A stretch of DNA of 64,000 nt from Aspidapion aeneum. Taxonomy: Eukaryota; Arthropoda; Insecta; Coleoptera; Brentidae. The DNA is taken from NCBI GenBank assembly GCA_963576565.1, contig OY755039.1, positions 139,933,369 through 139,997,368 of the forward strand, given 5' to 3'. Both the position numbers and the translations under genes were made by a program. Below the pieces are notes generated by a model, which worked only from the letters and a program-made list of their open reading frames with translations, was not told the origin of the DNA and made no database searches. Positions 42,646-53,558 of the stretch are shown piece after piece. Position 1 is the first letter of the stretch, and every line of letters begins with the position of its first letter.

Positions 42646-43004
42646 AATTTTTTGTACTGTCTTAGATTCTTAGATTGTTATATTTAGTCTGGAAAAAAGA
42701 GGAGAAGCAGCGCACCTGCGTCATTGGCAGTGGCGGTTTCTCCATAAGTGCACATGTGCACGTGCACTACCAAATTTTACTCAAAAAAATATTAAACTTT
42801 GATCATTCCTTAACTTAATTCATAATTATCCCAAAAGAAATTCACTAAAGACTGGAATATACTCTAGGAATTAATACCTGATGTATGTGTTTGTATTCGT
42901 GTTCAAACTCTCCATCAAACAACCATATACAGAAGACTACGTATATGCAAACAACGCTTTTATTTACTGGAACGAAATTCTATGCACCCTAGATGTTATG
43001 ACGC
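42646..43004. other. Sequence with an unpaired CAGTGGCGG end
   Basis: CAGTGGCGGTTTCTCCATAA at 42727 is followed by the palindrome GTGCACATGTGCACGTGCAC. It looks like another hAT-type terminus, but I find no partner. Confidence 0.4.
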
Positions 43005-44036
43005 ATGCTAATTACGAAATATAGAAAGAGAGGACGACATGTCCCAATAGAATTTTACAGTACATAGAATCTGAACCTTCCTTCTACACGGCGCGTATAC
43101 CAAGACCAGCCTCAATGCCGCCCGCACCCCCGTGATGACCCCTGCGTCGTCGGTTCGCGTTGCATGTTAGAGCAGATTACCGGCACTTTTAATTCGTGCA
43201 CTTAGTAGTTGTGTGTGCAACGATTACTTTTGCAAGTATCGAATAGATACTGATACTTCCTATTCGAGTATGAGATATTTTGTATTCGGTACTAAGTAAT
43301 CATTATATTATATAACACTGAGTAGAGTTGAAATTTTAAGTACTAAGTGTGCAAAAAATAAAAATATTGATGTTTTACATGTTTGTAGTTTTTGAAGTGT
43401 AAACTTTTTTAGGCGCGTTTAGCAGTTTTGGTGGGTAGTGAATTCAACTGAGCCGTCAGGCTCGGCTATGTAACGCTCATTCGGGTGAAATCGGCTCGAG
43501 TCGACTAACTGTGAGAAACATTCAGCGAGCGATATGATGATGCAGATGAAGGCCAGTACATAGAAGAGTTCGGTTCGGTCCGCTTTGCAGAATATGTTAT
43601 GGGCCAGTATTATTAATTTCGCCTTGTTGAAGTTTACACTTCTGCCGTGTGGTCTTAAGCACACACAATTTTTTTTTTATTACGAAAATGTAGATATATT
43701 AATCTGGGGAATTTTGACAATGGCGGAATTTTCTAATTCTGATAGCATTAGCGTGCAATATTTAAATAAATTTTCATCTTTGCCATTAGAGGAGAAAATA
43801 AACTAGGTGTGATAATTTATTATTTATTTATAAAAACAATAATAATGGGTAGGTAACTAATATCTAACTAAATATCTAATTTTTTAATTTTTTGCTCTAA
43901 GTTATATGATATGACGGCCCACTCGAAGGCCCAAAAAGTTAGCGTGGCACTGAAAAAAGATTTTCGGCTGCGCTGCAATTTTTATTTTTATTTTTTGGTG
44001 TGCACCCCCAAAGCTTTTTATCACGCGCCGCCACTG

Positions 44037-44410
44037 GTCATTGGGTGATCCGCCACTGATTCACACTGGCTAAAAACTAAAGTTTTTCCAAGTCTATTTT
44101 AATAACTACATTCATAACTCATAAACCATTTAATCCCCAAATCATAAGATTAGGATCTTGCAGAGAGGGTGTTAAAATTAAACTTAAAGCATTTATAATC
44201 CCTCTGGTTGACTTTATGGAGCTCTAGAAGACGATCGAGAAATAATGGGCATTATTCTAACTCGGAAAGGGGTTGAGATGATTTATAATTTGTTTTGGAA
44301 GGGTTTGAAATTGCTATTTTGTCTATGAGTCAAGGTATTAAAAACTATACAGTCTTTGACTGTTCAAGTCGCTTAAATTTCTAATTAGCCCGAGCTGTAC
44401 AAGCCCTATT
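44037..44410. other. Unassigned, with an unpaired hAT-like end
   Basis: Just outside the 44036 end, the inverse strand reads CAGTGGCGGATCACCC (ending 44058), a second hAT-like terminus without partner. The rest up to 44410 is not recognised. Confidence 0.45.
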
Positions 44411-44634
44411 GCCCCAACCACGGATCACCTAACAAACAGATAGGGAACTCAGGTGGTGGGGGGTGCTACGCGCATCTTTCACGCAGCCTGCCATGTTGGG
44501 GTCAACCACTCCAGAGGCGCATTCTGTATTTCAATATTTTTTAAACTTTTAGTACTTTAAGTAGTAGTGTTGAGCATTAGTGGTGGGTAGATGTAATTTT
44601 TGTGTTTGATATATGTAATTTTTGATTTTAAACA

Positions 44635-44725
44635 ATGGGAATGGTTTGTGCCGTAAGAGACTGTAAATCCACGCGACGGTATACCCTTAATCGAGGTTGT
44701 TTTCGATTCCGCAGGATCCTATAAG
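44635..44725 (+). pseudogene. THAP-domain exon 1 of P-like transposase
   Basis: ATG at 44635 gives MGMVCAVRDCKSTRRYTLNR followed by GCFRF. The CAVRDC pattern provides the first two zinc-binding cysteines of a THAP (C2CH) finger, and FRF-(P)QDPIR follows if one missing base near 44710 is allowed for; as it stands the frame shifts to RRIL and stops. A consensus splice donor, AAG|GTAAGC, lies at 44725/44726. THAP fingers at the N-terminus bind the ends of P elements. The exon holding the rest of the finger (C2CH cysteine and histidine, AVPTIF box) is not found. Confidence 0.7.
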
Positions 44726-45107
44726 GTAAGCTTATACATTATTTTATCTCTCGATTTTTTAAACACTTTTGTCATATCCTATACATTGTGTTCAATAATT
44801 AAATGTCCTATGAGATGAATCTGTAAATGATTTAAGTACAAAGAGTTCTTAGGGACATATGGATCTGCAACCCCTTTGCTTTTGTTTTTTTATTTTTTTT
44901 ATGCTTTTGCAGGATTTGTTTTATTTATCTCAAATTTGAAACTGAGCCGCTATTAGATCCTAAAAAACAACATATAAACTATGCTTTGTTTAGAAAGTTT
45001 TTGGTGTTTTGTATAAAACAGCGTAAGCTCAGTTGTAGAAAAGGGAAGTTTGTAAATTGGTATTTTGATCCTTAAATTAAGCACAGGTTTACAAATTAAA
45101 AGGTTAG

Positions 45108-45893
45108 GGGACAATTCGCCGCAGCCGATTCACCGCGGCCGATTCGCCGCGGCTTTTTGTCCGCGGCCCGTTTTGCCGCGGGGACAATTCGCTGCCAATC
45201 GAATTGCCACGGGGACAATTTGCCGCGGGAACAATTCGCTGCGAGATTTTTGTTTTATGATATTACCATTGCTTTATTTACCTTTATATAATATTTTTTT
45301 ATAAAAATAATGTTTTAAAACTTTCCAACTAGGTATTTGATGGTATACAATTCAGCATTTATTTATGAACCGATATGCATCAAACTAGAAACTTTAAGAT
45401 CTTTCCGGGCGCTGATTATTATTTTTAACTTAAACTAAAAAAAAATCAAAATAGCAACCGACCTGAAACACCTTCAAGTTTCGAATTTGATGCATATCGG
45501 TTCATAAATGGAAAAATCCGCCCTTTTAATGGAAAAATCCGCCATTTTGTATCGCCATTTTGATTTTTTTAAATTTAAGATAAAAATAATGATCAGCGAC
45601 CCTAAAAATCTTATCAGTCCGAGTTAGATACATATCCGTTCATAAACGGGAAAATCCGCCATTTTATTTATTTTCCTAATAAAAAAAATATTGAATGTAT
45701 ACTAACCACCAAATATGTAGTTGGAAAGGTTTGAAAAAAGTTATAGTCAAACAAATATATATGAAGTCAAGCTAAATACAACTGTTTAAACAATTCCCAA
45801 TGGTAATATCATAAAACAAAAAATCTTACGGTGAATTGTCTCCGCGGTGAATTGGACCGCAGCAAATTGGCCACGGCGAATTATCCCCTACCC
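45108..45893. repeat. Foldback element with CCGCGG-rich ends
   Basis: The left end GGGGACAATTCGCCGCAGCC and the right end (inverse GGGGATAATTCGCCGTGGCC) are made of repeated AATTCGCCGCGG-like words. Inwards the arms share TTTTGTTTTATGATATTACC, CTTTCCAACTA, TATGAACCGATATGCATC and CCGCCATTTTG blocks in inverse orientation, about 330 bp per arm. The flanks GGTTA and TACCC give no clear target duplication. It lies inside the P-like element. The 79-codon frame at 45065-45304 follows the GC-rich words and is not a gene. Confidence 0.8.
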
Positions 45894-46996
45894 ATAACCC
45901 CCATTAATAAAAACAGAAAATAGTCATTTTAGCACTAAATTTATTAAAATTTTTAAAACAGATTTTTGGGTAATAGCTTTCAATATTTTTAGGTATTTTT
46001 AAATAATTTTAAAACTTAATTATTACCGTTTTGGTAATGCACAATTCCACAAAATTTTAATGGTCAGTTATAATTTTTAAGAAACAAAAAAAACATCGAA
46101 ATAAAAATGCTAAGTTTAACACCCTGTAAAAACAAAGAGGTCTAATAAAGTTTAATGTGAAAAAAATCTTTGTTTTGACCATTTCCACAACCCCTTAAAG
46201 TTTCATGCATCATTTAAATTACAGCCTGTATATTAAACTATTATATAACATTTGGTCAAGAGTTTTTGACACAAATTTGTTATAATTTTTTATTATATTA
46301 CTATTTACACTTTTAAGAATACATATAAAACAACTATTTTTGTTAAAAATTAGATTTTAATAAATTTTAAAATAATAGTTTACCGTGAAGCAATTTTCAG
46401 CGAATTGTAAAGATTATTTGGTCACCCTGTATCTCCTTAAACTTTAAATTTTTCGGAAAAACTAATAAATAATATCTGATTCCAGTAAATTAAGAAATTA
46501 CTCTACAATGTCAAACTTCTTGTATTTAAAATTCGCAATTTTACTCCTCTTAAAACTTAATAAATGCTATCCCAATAAAACAAAAAAAGTAATCATTTTT
46601 TTTATTTTTGTCTTTGGCTGTACGCTGTAAACGACAACATGCTAACGTATTGTGGACGAAGAAGTGTGTGCTTCCCCTATCTCTCATTCAATAGAACACA
46701 TTATTTCCATAGTCCCCTGCAGAGGACAACATATAATTTTTTTACGCGGCCCAGACTCTAAAATTCATTTTAGCTCCCATTTTTAGCAGTACAAAACTAT
46801 TTCAATGTTTTTATTGTTTCTGACAGTAAAAATATTTTTTCGCATCAACAATCTGAAACATTCATATTTTATGATAAATTTATTTTAGTCCGGCTCTGAG
46901 TTTGATTCCCAATGCTCAGCCATCGTTGAATTCTCCGAGATCAAAGACCGCCAGCCGGCTTATTTATCTGTTTGTTAAGGTGATCCGTGCCCCAAC

Positions 46997-47513
46997 TACG
47001 TGGGAAATGGAGGTAAAAGCATGAAAATTTGTACTCGTATTCTGTGGAATAATACAAAATTTTTGACCCGCAGCACCTTTATTTTGCTTCACCGTGGAAG
47101 GAAGTGTTGGAAATTTTTTAAAAAATGGCGGAAAAAAGTTGTTTAAAATTAGGTTATACCCATATAGTCAATGATTAAAAAAAAATGGCTTTAAGGTCAT
47201 TTGACCTTGCACGACCTTGGAAAGTTAAGATTTATTCCAAAAAACACGATTCTTGAGTATTTTGAAACCATATTTTCTGAAATCATTAAATACAAGTGAT
47301 ATAAAAACGAGTAATATATAATAATATAATAATCTTAACTATATGGGTATAACCTGTTTTTGGATAATTTTTTTCCGTAATTTTTTTTAAATTTCCATCA
47401 ACCTTTTCCAAGGTGAAGCAAAATAAGGATGCTGCCGTTCAAAAATTTTGTATTTGTGCACTGAATATGTGTACCAAATTTCATTTTACCCTCACTTCCC
47501 ACGTGTCTAGGGT
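46997..47513. repeat. Foldback element, arms ~185 bp
   Basis: TACGTGGGAAATGGAGGTAA, ATACAAAATTTTTGACC, TTATTTTGCTTCACCGTGG and GGTTATACCCATATAGT on the left return inverted at 47330-47513, with ACACGTGGGAAGTGAGGGTA as the outermost right part. The P-like element's right target duplication abuts its left end. There is no coding sequence. Confidence 0.75.
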
Positions 47514-47700
47514 GTACAGCGTGTCCCATTTTCGATGGGATTAAATGAGAAACTCGGTTATTATCATAGACGAATGACAGAGATAGACCAGACACTTACA
47601 CGGTGGGAGTTTTATTACTCAATTGGCGCAGTATACCGGGGTGCCGTGGAAAAACCAGCGCCTCTCTAACTTCGTATTCTGTACTAAACATTTACAGGGG
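47514..47700. repeat. Element E, end fragment (copy 2)
   Basis: TACAGCGTGTCCCATTTTCG through GGTTATTATCATAGA matches 36545-36600. After a break at about 47575 the sequence AGCGCCTCTCTAACTTCGTA, ACATTTACAGGGGG matches 50605-50650. So two parts of the E family are joined here with the middle missing. Confidence 0.7.
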
Positions 47701-48299
47701 GATTTGAAACAATATAACGCTTGCGCAGATTGTCTCTAAGCTTCAGGGTGGCTTTTCAATTTATTGTATACCGGATGCTCATAGCCATCAATGCAATCGT
47801 TCTCCAATCAAGCTACATCTTATAATATGGTGTTTTGAAAAGTTTTTATCAAATTGAATTTTAACACCAAAAAATCCATTCTACTCGTCAATTAAATACA
47901 TAGTGTTAAATTTAAACTTTGCGCGCTGATAAGAATGAGTTATTTTGTGTCAACGCTCAACCAATTAGTAAGGATGCCCAATCAAAGAATTTTTTTATTA
48001 ATGGCTACTAGCAACAATAAAAAGGAAGGTTGAATTTTTTTAAATTAAATCTAAGGTTTAGAAGTTTGTTTTCCATTGATATAGGTACATACATTTCCTT
48101 GAGAGGATAATTTCCTAGTAAAAAAAGGCTCTTTGACGAATATTCTGCAGAAAATTCCTTTTTATTAGTGCATAGAATACATTAACTTAATTATTACAAT
48201 GCTTTACACATAATATAATGCAAATATAGTATTTTTCTATCAACGGAAACTTTTTTAATTGTTTTTTAATGAAAAATATAAACTTATGCAATGCACTTA
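47701..48299. other. Unassigned sequence
   Basis: No repeat or domain is recognised. Confidence 0.4.
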
Positions 48300-49740
48300 T
48301 GATTTCCGTACTCCGTCAAACTTCACGAAATTTTGGTTTGTTGTAGACTGAACCTTTCTTATCAAAAGTTCTCAGGGGCCCAACTCAAATTAATGACCAG
48401 TTTTTGAAATACAGGGTGTTGAAAGTGATAATGTCCAAGAAGCATAATGGCTCTTTAGACGGCTTTGCCAAACATATGCGCAATGTTACTATTTCATGTA
48501 TTTACGATTTATTAATTTCTTTTAATCTATATCTTTAAAACCGTACAGGGTGTTTAAGTAAATATTATTCGAAAGTGTTAATGAGAAACAAGCGTTATTG
48601 TGTTTTAGGTTGAACCTTTTGTATCAAGAGTTCTTATGGGCCCAACCTAAATTAATTACCAGTTTTTAAAATACAAGGTGTTGAAAGTGATAATGTCCAA
48701 GAAGCATTATAGCTTTTTAGAAGTGTTTTGCAAATATATACGCAATGTTACTATTACACACATTTACGATTTATTCTTTATTTTTATCTGTACCCGTAAA
48801 ACATTATATACAGGGTGTTTAAGTAAATATTACTCGAAGGTTTTATTGAGAAACAAGCTTTAGTATGTTGTAGACTGAAACTTGATGATCAGATGTTCTT
48901 ATGATGGGCCCACGTAAATTAATTTCCAGTTTTTGAAATACAGAGTGTTGAGTAATAATGTTCAAAAAGCATAATAGCTCTTTAGACGGAGTTTCCAAAC
49001 ATATACGAAATGTTACTATTACATATAGAGAGAGTAGTTATTAGTTTTTTAATGGTTCTTGACTTATTATGTATTTAATACAGGGTGTTTCGGCAAATGT
49101 AATTTAAATAATATTAAAAAATATTTAAGCGTTTTGTACATCTGTACCGTGCCCTGTAAAATGCTATAATGCTTGTTTCTCAGTAAAAATTTTGACTAAT
49201 ATTTATTAAAACACCCTGTGGATAATGTTTTATTGGTACAGATTAAAAATAATAAATAAATCGTAAATATATGAAACAGTAAAATTGCATAAGTGTTTGG
49301 AAAATCCGTCTAAAGATAATTCGACTTGGACATTATTACTTTTAACACCCTCTATTTTATAAACTGGACATTAATTTAAGTTGGGCCCATAAAACTTTTT
49401 ATACGAAAGATTCAATCTAAAACACACTAACGCTTGTTTCTCATTATCACTTTCGAATAATATTTACTTAAACACCCTGTAGAGAATGTTTTAAAGGTAC
49501 AGATTAAAAATAATAAATAAGTCGTAAATACATGTAATAGTAACATTGCGCATATGTTTGGAGAAGCCGTCTAAAGAGCCATTATGCTTCTTGGACATTA
49601 TCACTTTTAACACCCTGTATTTCAAAAACTGGTCATTAATTTGAGTTGGGCCCCTGAGAACTTTTTATAAGAAAGGTACAATCTACAACATACCAAAACT
49701 TCATGGAGTTTGACGGATTACAGAAATCCCATTAGAGGTG
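48300..49740. repeat. 1.44-kb palindrome built from 264-bp tandem units
   Basis: The left arm contains three direct units marked ACAGGGTGTTGAAAGTGATA at 48411, 48673 and 48940 (spacings 262 and 267). Each unit holds ATGTCCAAGAAGCATAATGG, CATATGCGCAATGTTAC, ACAGGGTGTTTAAGTAAATA, TGAGAAACAAGC and GGGCCCAACTCAAATTAAT. From about 49140 to 49740 the same units run in inverse orientation. Outer ends CCGTCAAACTTCACGAA (48316) and TTCATGGAGTTTGACGG (49708) pair. Similarity of the outer arms is about 93% by eye. No gene is present. Confidence 0.9.
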
Positions 49741-49776
49741 TGCCTGATTCTTTTAGCTATGTGATGTACAAACAGT

Positions 49777-49920
49777 GGCGTATATAGGAACAAGTTTCGG
49801 GGGGGCCCGAGACAGTTTCTAGGGGGCCGAGACCTCATAAGGTCGTATTTTATGCTATTTTATGTTTGTATTCATGAAATAGGTGGAAAATATCAAAAAA
49901 AAATCTTAGCTTCGTGGATT
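49777..49920. mobile_element. hAT-like MITE, truncated inverse copy of 2978-3169
   Basis: CAGTGGCGTATATAGGAACA, AGTTTCGGGGGGGCCCGAGA and ACCTCATAAGGTCG to TCTTAGCTTCG are the inverse of 3169-3020. The other end is missing, replaced by GTGGATTCGAGG. Confidence 0.75.
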
Positions 49921-50580
49921 CGAGGTGGGGTAACGTGGTAATTATTCCCCTAGAATAAAAAATATGCACTTTTTGTTAATAATTAAAGGGAAAAAAGGAA
50001 AATTACCGCCTCCCCCCTTGAAAAAAAGTTTAATAAAAAAATATCGTCGATTTTAACCCTTCCCCCCCTTGATTTTGACCTAGATCCGCGCTTGTTTTCT
50101 AAATATTAAAATTTAAAACTAAACATTTTAAACTCTGTCCTGGTTCAAATCACACACTATATATTTAACTTAAATTTCGTCTTTCTTCAAAGTTAGCCAG
50201 TTTTTAGGGCGAAATATTTTTAGCCACTCATCCAATTGCTTCGTTTGGGAAGGCAATGGCGCTTGCTAACATAGTCTTCGCACCCATCAACACAACATTG
50301 TTTTCTTTTCAATTTCTTAAACGATGGATCGCCCCCATCAAAACGCACAAAATACCGATTGGTCATAATTTAGCAAAACACACCATAAAAATTAAGGTAA
50401 AAAGTCGAAAAATAACGAAAAATTGCATCCACAAACGAAAAATGTAAAATGAAATTACATATTTTTATCTATTTTGCTAAAGTCAATGTCAGTCATAATC
50501 AAAAACAAATTGTCAAAATATACCAAGAGTAGCGGTTAATATATATTGCGACAGCGCAGAACTCTGTCCATAATATTTTT
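49921..50580. other. Unassigned sequence
   Basis: A 63-codon frame at 50256-50447 has no recognised motif. Confidence 0.4.
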
Positions 50581-51760
50581 ATACAAGGGGTGACGGTCTG
50601 TAATCAGCGCCTCTCGAACTTCGTATTCCCAACTAATGTATACAGGGGGTATGTATAACACTATTATGAAAATACCGGGGTGCTTTCCTTACTATAAATA
50701 ATTAGTTTACTGTGGTTATTATTAAAGATATTGATTTTCTGAGTGCATCTTACCGTGCTCTTTTTTTGAGGCGTTAGAAATGGTGTAATCAGATTTTTGC
50801 TATACCCCGTAGTTTCGCTAATACAGGGAGTTTTTGAAAAAATTGCATTTTTAATAATCCTTTGTATCACGCTTATTTTGCGAGATATTTTTAATATGTA
50901 AAAATTGCAACTTTTTTAGAGGAAAATAATGACGTTGTCAATTTTTTTAAATATTGTTTAGTTTTTGAGATATGGTATTTATCATAAAAAAAATTAAATA
51001 CGGATCTGGATTTTTTTTATTACTATTTTGATTGGTTTCATGCAATTATTATGACAAAATAATAAGAATTTAATATTTGTTTTTGTTTTCACGTTAAAAA
51101 AAGTATTTAATGTTTTAAAAAAATGTTTAGTTCGAACCTGAAAATTTTCAACATAAATGTAAATTAAAAATTGCTAGATGAACGATTTTTAGTTTAACTG
51201 TTGGTATTTTTGGCATTTTTGAGTAATTTTTCGTAAAGCATTTTAATAATATAGCATAAAAATATTTCTGCCGTTAGATATTGGGATTTTGTTGCTTGAA
51301 TAAAGCAGTCAAACACATCACATTTTTCAAAATCTGAATATGGTCGATTTCTAGCCATTTTAGAATAATTTTGAGTGAGCCATTCACACTTTTGTTTTTC
51401 CATGTTAAAGTAAATTTCATGAGTCGCTGTGCTACCATCAAGTAATTACTATGAATTATTCTTTAACGTTTTTTACTTTTTTTATGAATCTTTTAATTAA
51501 CATTTCAAAACAGGTAAACTAAAAATCGTTCAACTGGTGTGTCTCGCAAATTTTAATTTATATTTACGTTGGAAATTCCCAGGTTCGGATTATTTTTTTT
51601 TAATTTTAAATATTTTTTTTAACCTTAAATCAAAAAATAATTTAAGTTTTATCATTTTAAAATAATCCAGGTCCGTATTTAATTTTTTTATGATAAATAC
51701 CATATTTCAAAAACTAAACAATACTTTAAAAAATTGATATTGTTTTTAAATGAGCGAGAT
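50581..51760. mobile_element. Foldback element family E, copy 3 (least interrupted)
   Basis: It matches copy 1 from GGTTATTATTAAAGATATTG through the left arm, centre and right arm (ATACGGATCTGG at 50999; inverted ATCCAGGTCCGTATTTAATT at 51667). The uninterrupted strings CTGGATTTTTTTTATTAC, TTCGAACCTGAAAATT and TCTTTTAATTAACATTT are the empty sites of the three insertions in copy 1. The head differs (AGCGCCTCTCGAACTTCGTA) and matches 47670. Confidence 0.8.
51194..51403 (-). CDS. Short conserved frame in element E (copy 3)
   Basis: The 69-aa minus-strand frame MEKQKCEWLTQNYSKMARNR, PYSDFEKCDVFDCFIQATKS, QYL matches the copy 1 frame at 38173-38364 in its core. The two differ by a length change near residues 6-12 and in the C-terminal third. 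No family is recognised. Survival in two otherwise diverged copies suggests either past coding function or youth of the repeat. Confidence 0.35.
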   Translation of the reverse strand: MEKQKCEWLTQNYSKMARNRPYSDFEKCDVFDCFIQATKSQYLTAEIFLCYIIKMLYEKLLKNAKNTNS

Positions 51761-52935
51761 ACAAGGAAAAATATTTTTTTCTTTTGGAATCTCAGCCTAA
51801 CAATCAGAGACTATTATATCCCATCACCCCCAAACGCATTGTCCTGATTGTCTACATCCAGCCCAAAAGCCGTTTATTTCCCTAAGACTGGACAGAAAGC
51901 GGGGTCCCCAAATTGGCTTTATGCCTTACACCGTCTCTTAATTCTTTCTGAGACCACTGGCTAATGAACTGGACGTGTCCGGTTAACTCCCTCTGTCTTT
52001 TCTTCCTGAATTATAGGAGTTTTTCTCTTTAAATGATTTTTCTTAGATACAAGGTAAAATCCAAAAGATCTTGGACTAACTAGCATCGACCAAAATTAGT
52101 GATTGTGTAAAATTCTATGTAATTATTTAAATAAGTAGCACTTACTTTGTATCTTTAATTTTTTACTAAAGTACTTGATATCACATATTCTCTTTGCCAC
52201 CCATGCAGGATCACTTCGTGGATTGTTCATAATAAGAAAAATAAAGCAAAAAAAAGCATTTCGTTTTTCAGAACTGCACAACCAGTTTTTAGCATCGTAT
52301 AATTTTTTATTACTTTACTAAAATTTTGGTTAATTTTTAGGATTTTTAGGTCCAGTCTATGTGGCCCTAAAGATTTTATTTGTAATCGAAGTTCATATGT
52401 CAACGTATTTAAATTTGCACAGTTAATTATATAATCCACGGTATTTATTTCAACTTTGAAAACAAACAAAAACAAATAATTCTAAACTAATAACTACTCT
52501 CTCTATAATAATTGACACGCGACCGGCAAGGCTTTTAACTACTGACCCTCATGTACCCCAAATCAAAACAAACTCATACGTCTTCACTAAGGATAGAACC
52601 GGTAACACGTAGGAAGGGCAACGAACGGTTTGGCACGATGAATATGGCCGTTAACTAAAACAAGCATTCCTCCCGCCCGCGCGAGAATTGAAATCTTGTC
52701 CCGCGCGGTGCTGCCGGCTTGTAATTATTTAGTAATTTTTTTTTATATAAATCAATAAAAAATGCTGGTTGTTGTCTAGTTTTGGGACGGCACTGCCCCG
52801 TTGCCCTCCCTGTAGCAGCTGCCACTGTCACAAAGTTGTGTTAAAGCTATAATTGGCACTTCGCGTCCGCTTATTGAGCTTATTTTTTCTAATTATTTTT
52901 TTAAGTTTTTATTTGTTTTATTTAGTTTTCTTAAA
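51761..52935. other. Unassigned, possibly unique DNA
   Basis: A less AT-rich patch at 52500-52720 (CCGCCCGCGCGAGAATTG, CCGCGCGGTGCTGCCGG) stands out. No domain, RNA or repeat is recognised. Confidence 0.4.
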
Positions 52936-52939
52936 AACT

Positions 52940-53400
52940 AAGCGTTCTGAAAAATCTTGCTTTACTCTATTTTGTTGAAAATAAAATTATTATCTTTAAA
53001 ACGATATATATTTAGTGGGTTTTTGTTAACGGGAAACACTTAAAGAATATATGCATGTTTAGTAAATTTTGTTTTCATATCAGTTTTTGGACGCCCCCGG
53101 TGTATTAACGGTTCCCTAAATATTATAACTATATTATACATCGTTTGAAAGAAAATGTATTTGTCTATAACATAGAAGAGTAAAACGTTTTTGCCAGTAA
53201 GGCTTGGTTTTTAAAAAAATTGGTAAAATACATGATAAAAATACTTTTTTTTTGTGATTAAAAAAAAATCACTTAACATGCGTATATTCTTTGAGTGTTC
53301 CCCATTAACAAAAACCCACTAGATACATATGGTTTTAAAGATAATTTAATTTTCAAAAATATAGAGTTAAATAAGATTTTTTAGAAAGCTTAGCTTTTTA
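52940..53400. repeat. Foldback repeat, arms ~130 bp
   Basis: TTAGTGGGTTTTTGTTAACG, GGAAACACTTAAAGAATATA and GCATGTT on the left return inverted at 53275-53330, with TTATCTTTAAAAC and TCTGAAAAATCTT further out. The loop of about 195 bp is not recognised. Confidence 0.75.
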
Positions 53401-53558
53401 GAAAATTGTAAAATTTTAAAGTTAAAGGCAACTAAATAAAAAAAATTGTCAAAATCCAAAATAACGGCGATATGTTTAGCGTCATAAGTCGAAAACCATT
53501 TGTGTGAAAAACCGTATAAAAGCGTTTTTGTAGGATATTTTATTGTCTTCAACTTTCG

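Larger units (their letters stand above)
40273..44036. mobile_element. hAT-like region with ~170-bp inverted ends
   Basis: The left end CAGTGGCGGCGCGTGGTG (40273) and the right end (inverse CAGTGGCGGCGCGTGATA, ending 44036) continue as inverse complements for about 170 bp, through GGGGTGCACACC, TTCAGTGCCACGC, AACTTTTTGGGCC and ATATCATATAA. The flanking 8-mers ATATCTAT and GTCATTGG differ, so the two ends may come from different copies or have been rearranged. The inside holds Helentron-like element F copy 2, a foldback element and another CAGTGGCGG end at 42727. A further one-ended copy is at 15195-15571. No hAT transposase is visible. Confidence 0.65.
44419..46988 (+). mobile_element. P-like DNA transposon remnant, 8-bp duplication GCCCCAAC
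   Basis: The ends CACGGATCACCT-AACAAACAG (44419) and, inverted, ACGGATCACCTTAACAAACA (ending 46988) are terminal repeats of about 24 bp. GCCCCAAC flanks both sides exactly (44411-44418; 46989-46996). A THAP-type first exon with a splice donor begins 216 bp inside the left end. THAP exon, GC-rich 8-bp target and CA-starting ends together fit the P-element superfamily. The rest of the transposase is missing; a foldback element (45108-45893) and AT-rich sequence fill the interior. Confidence 0.75.
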
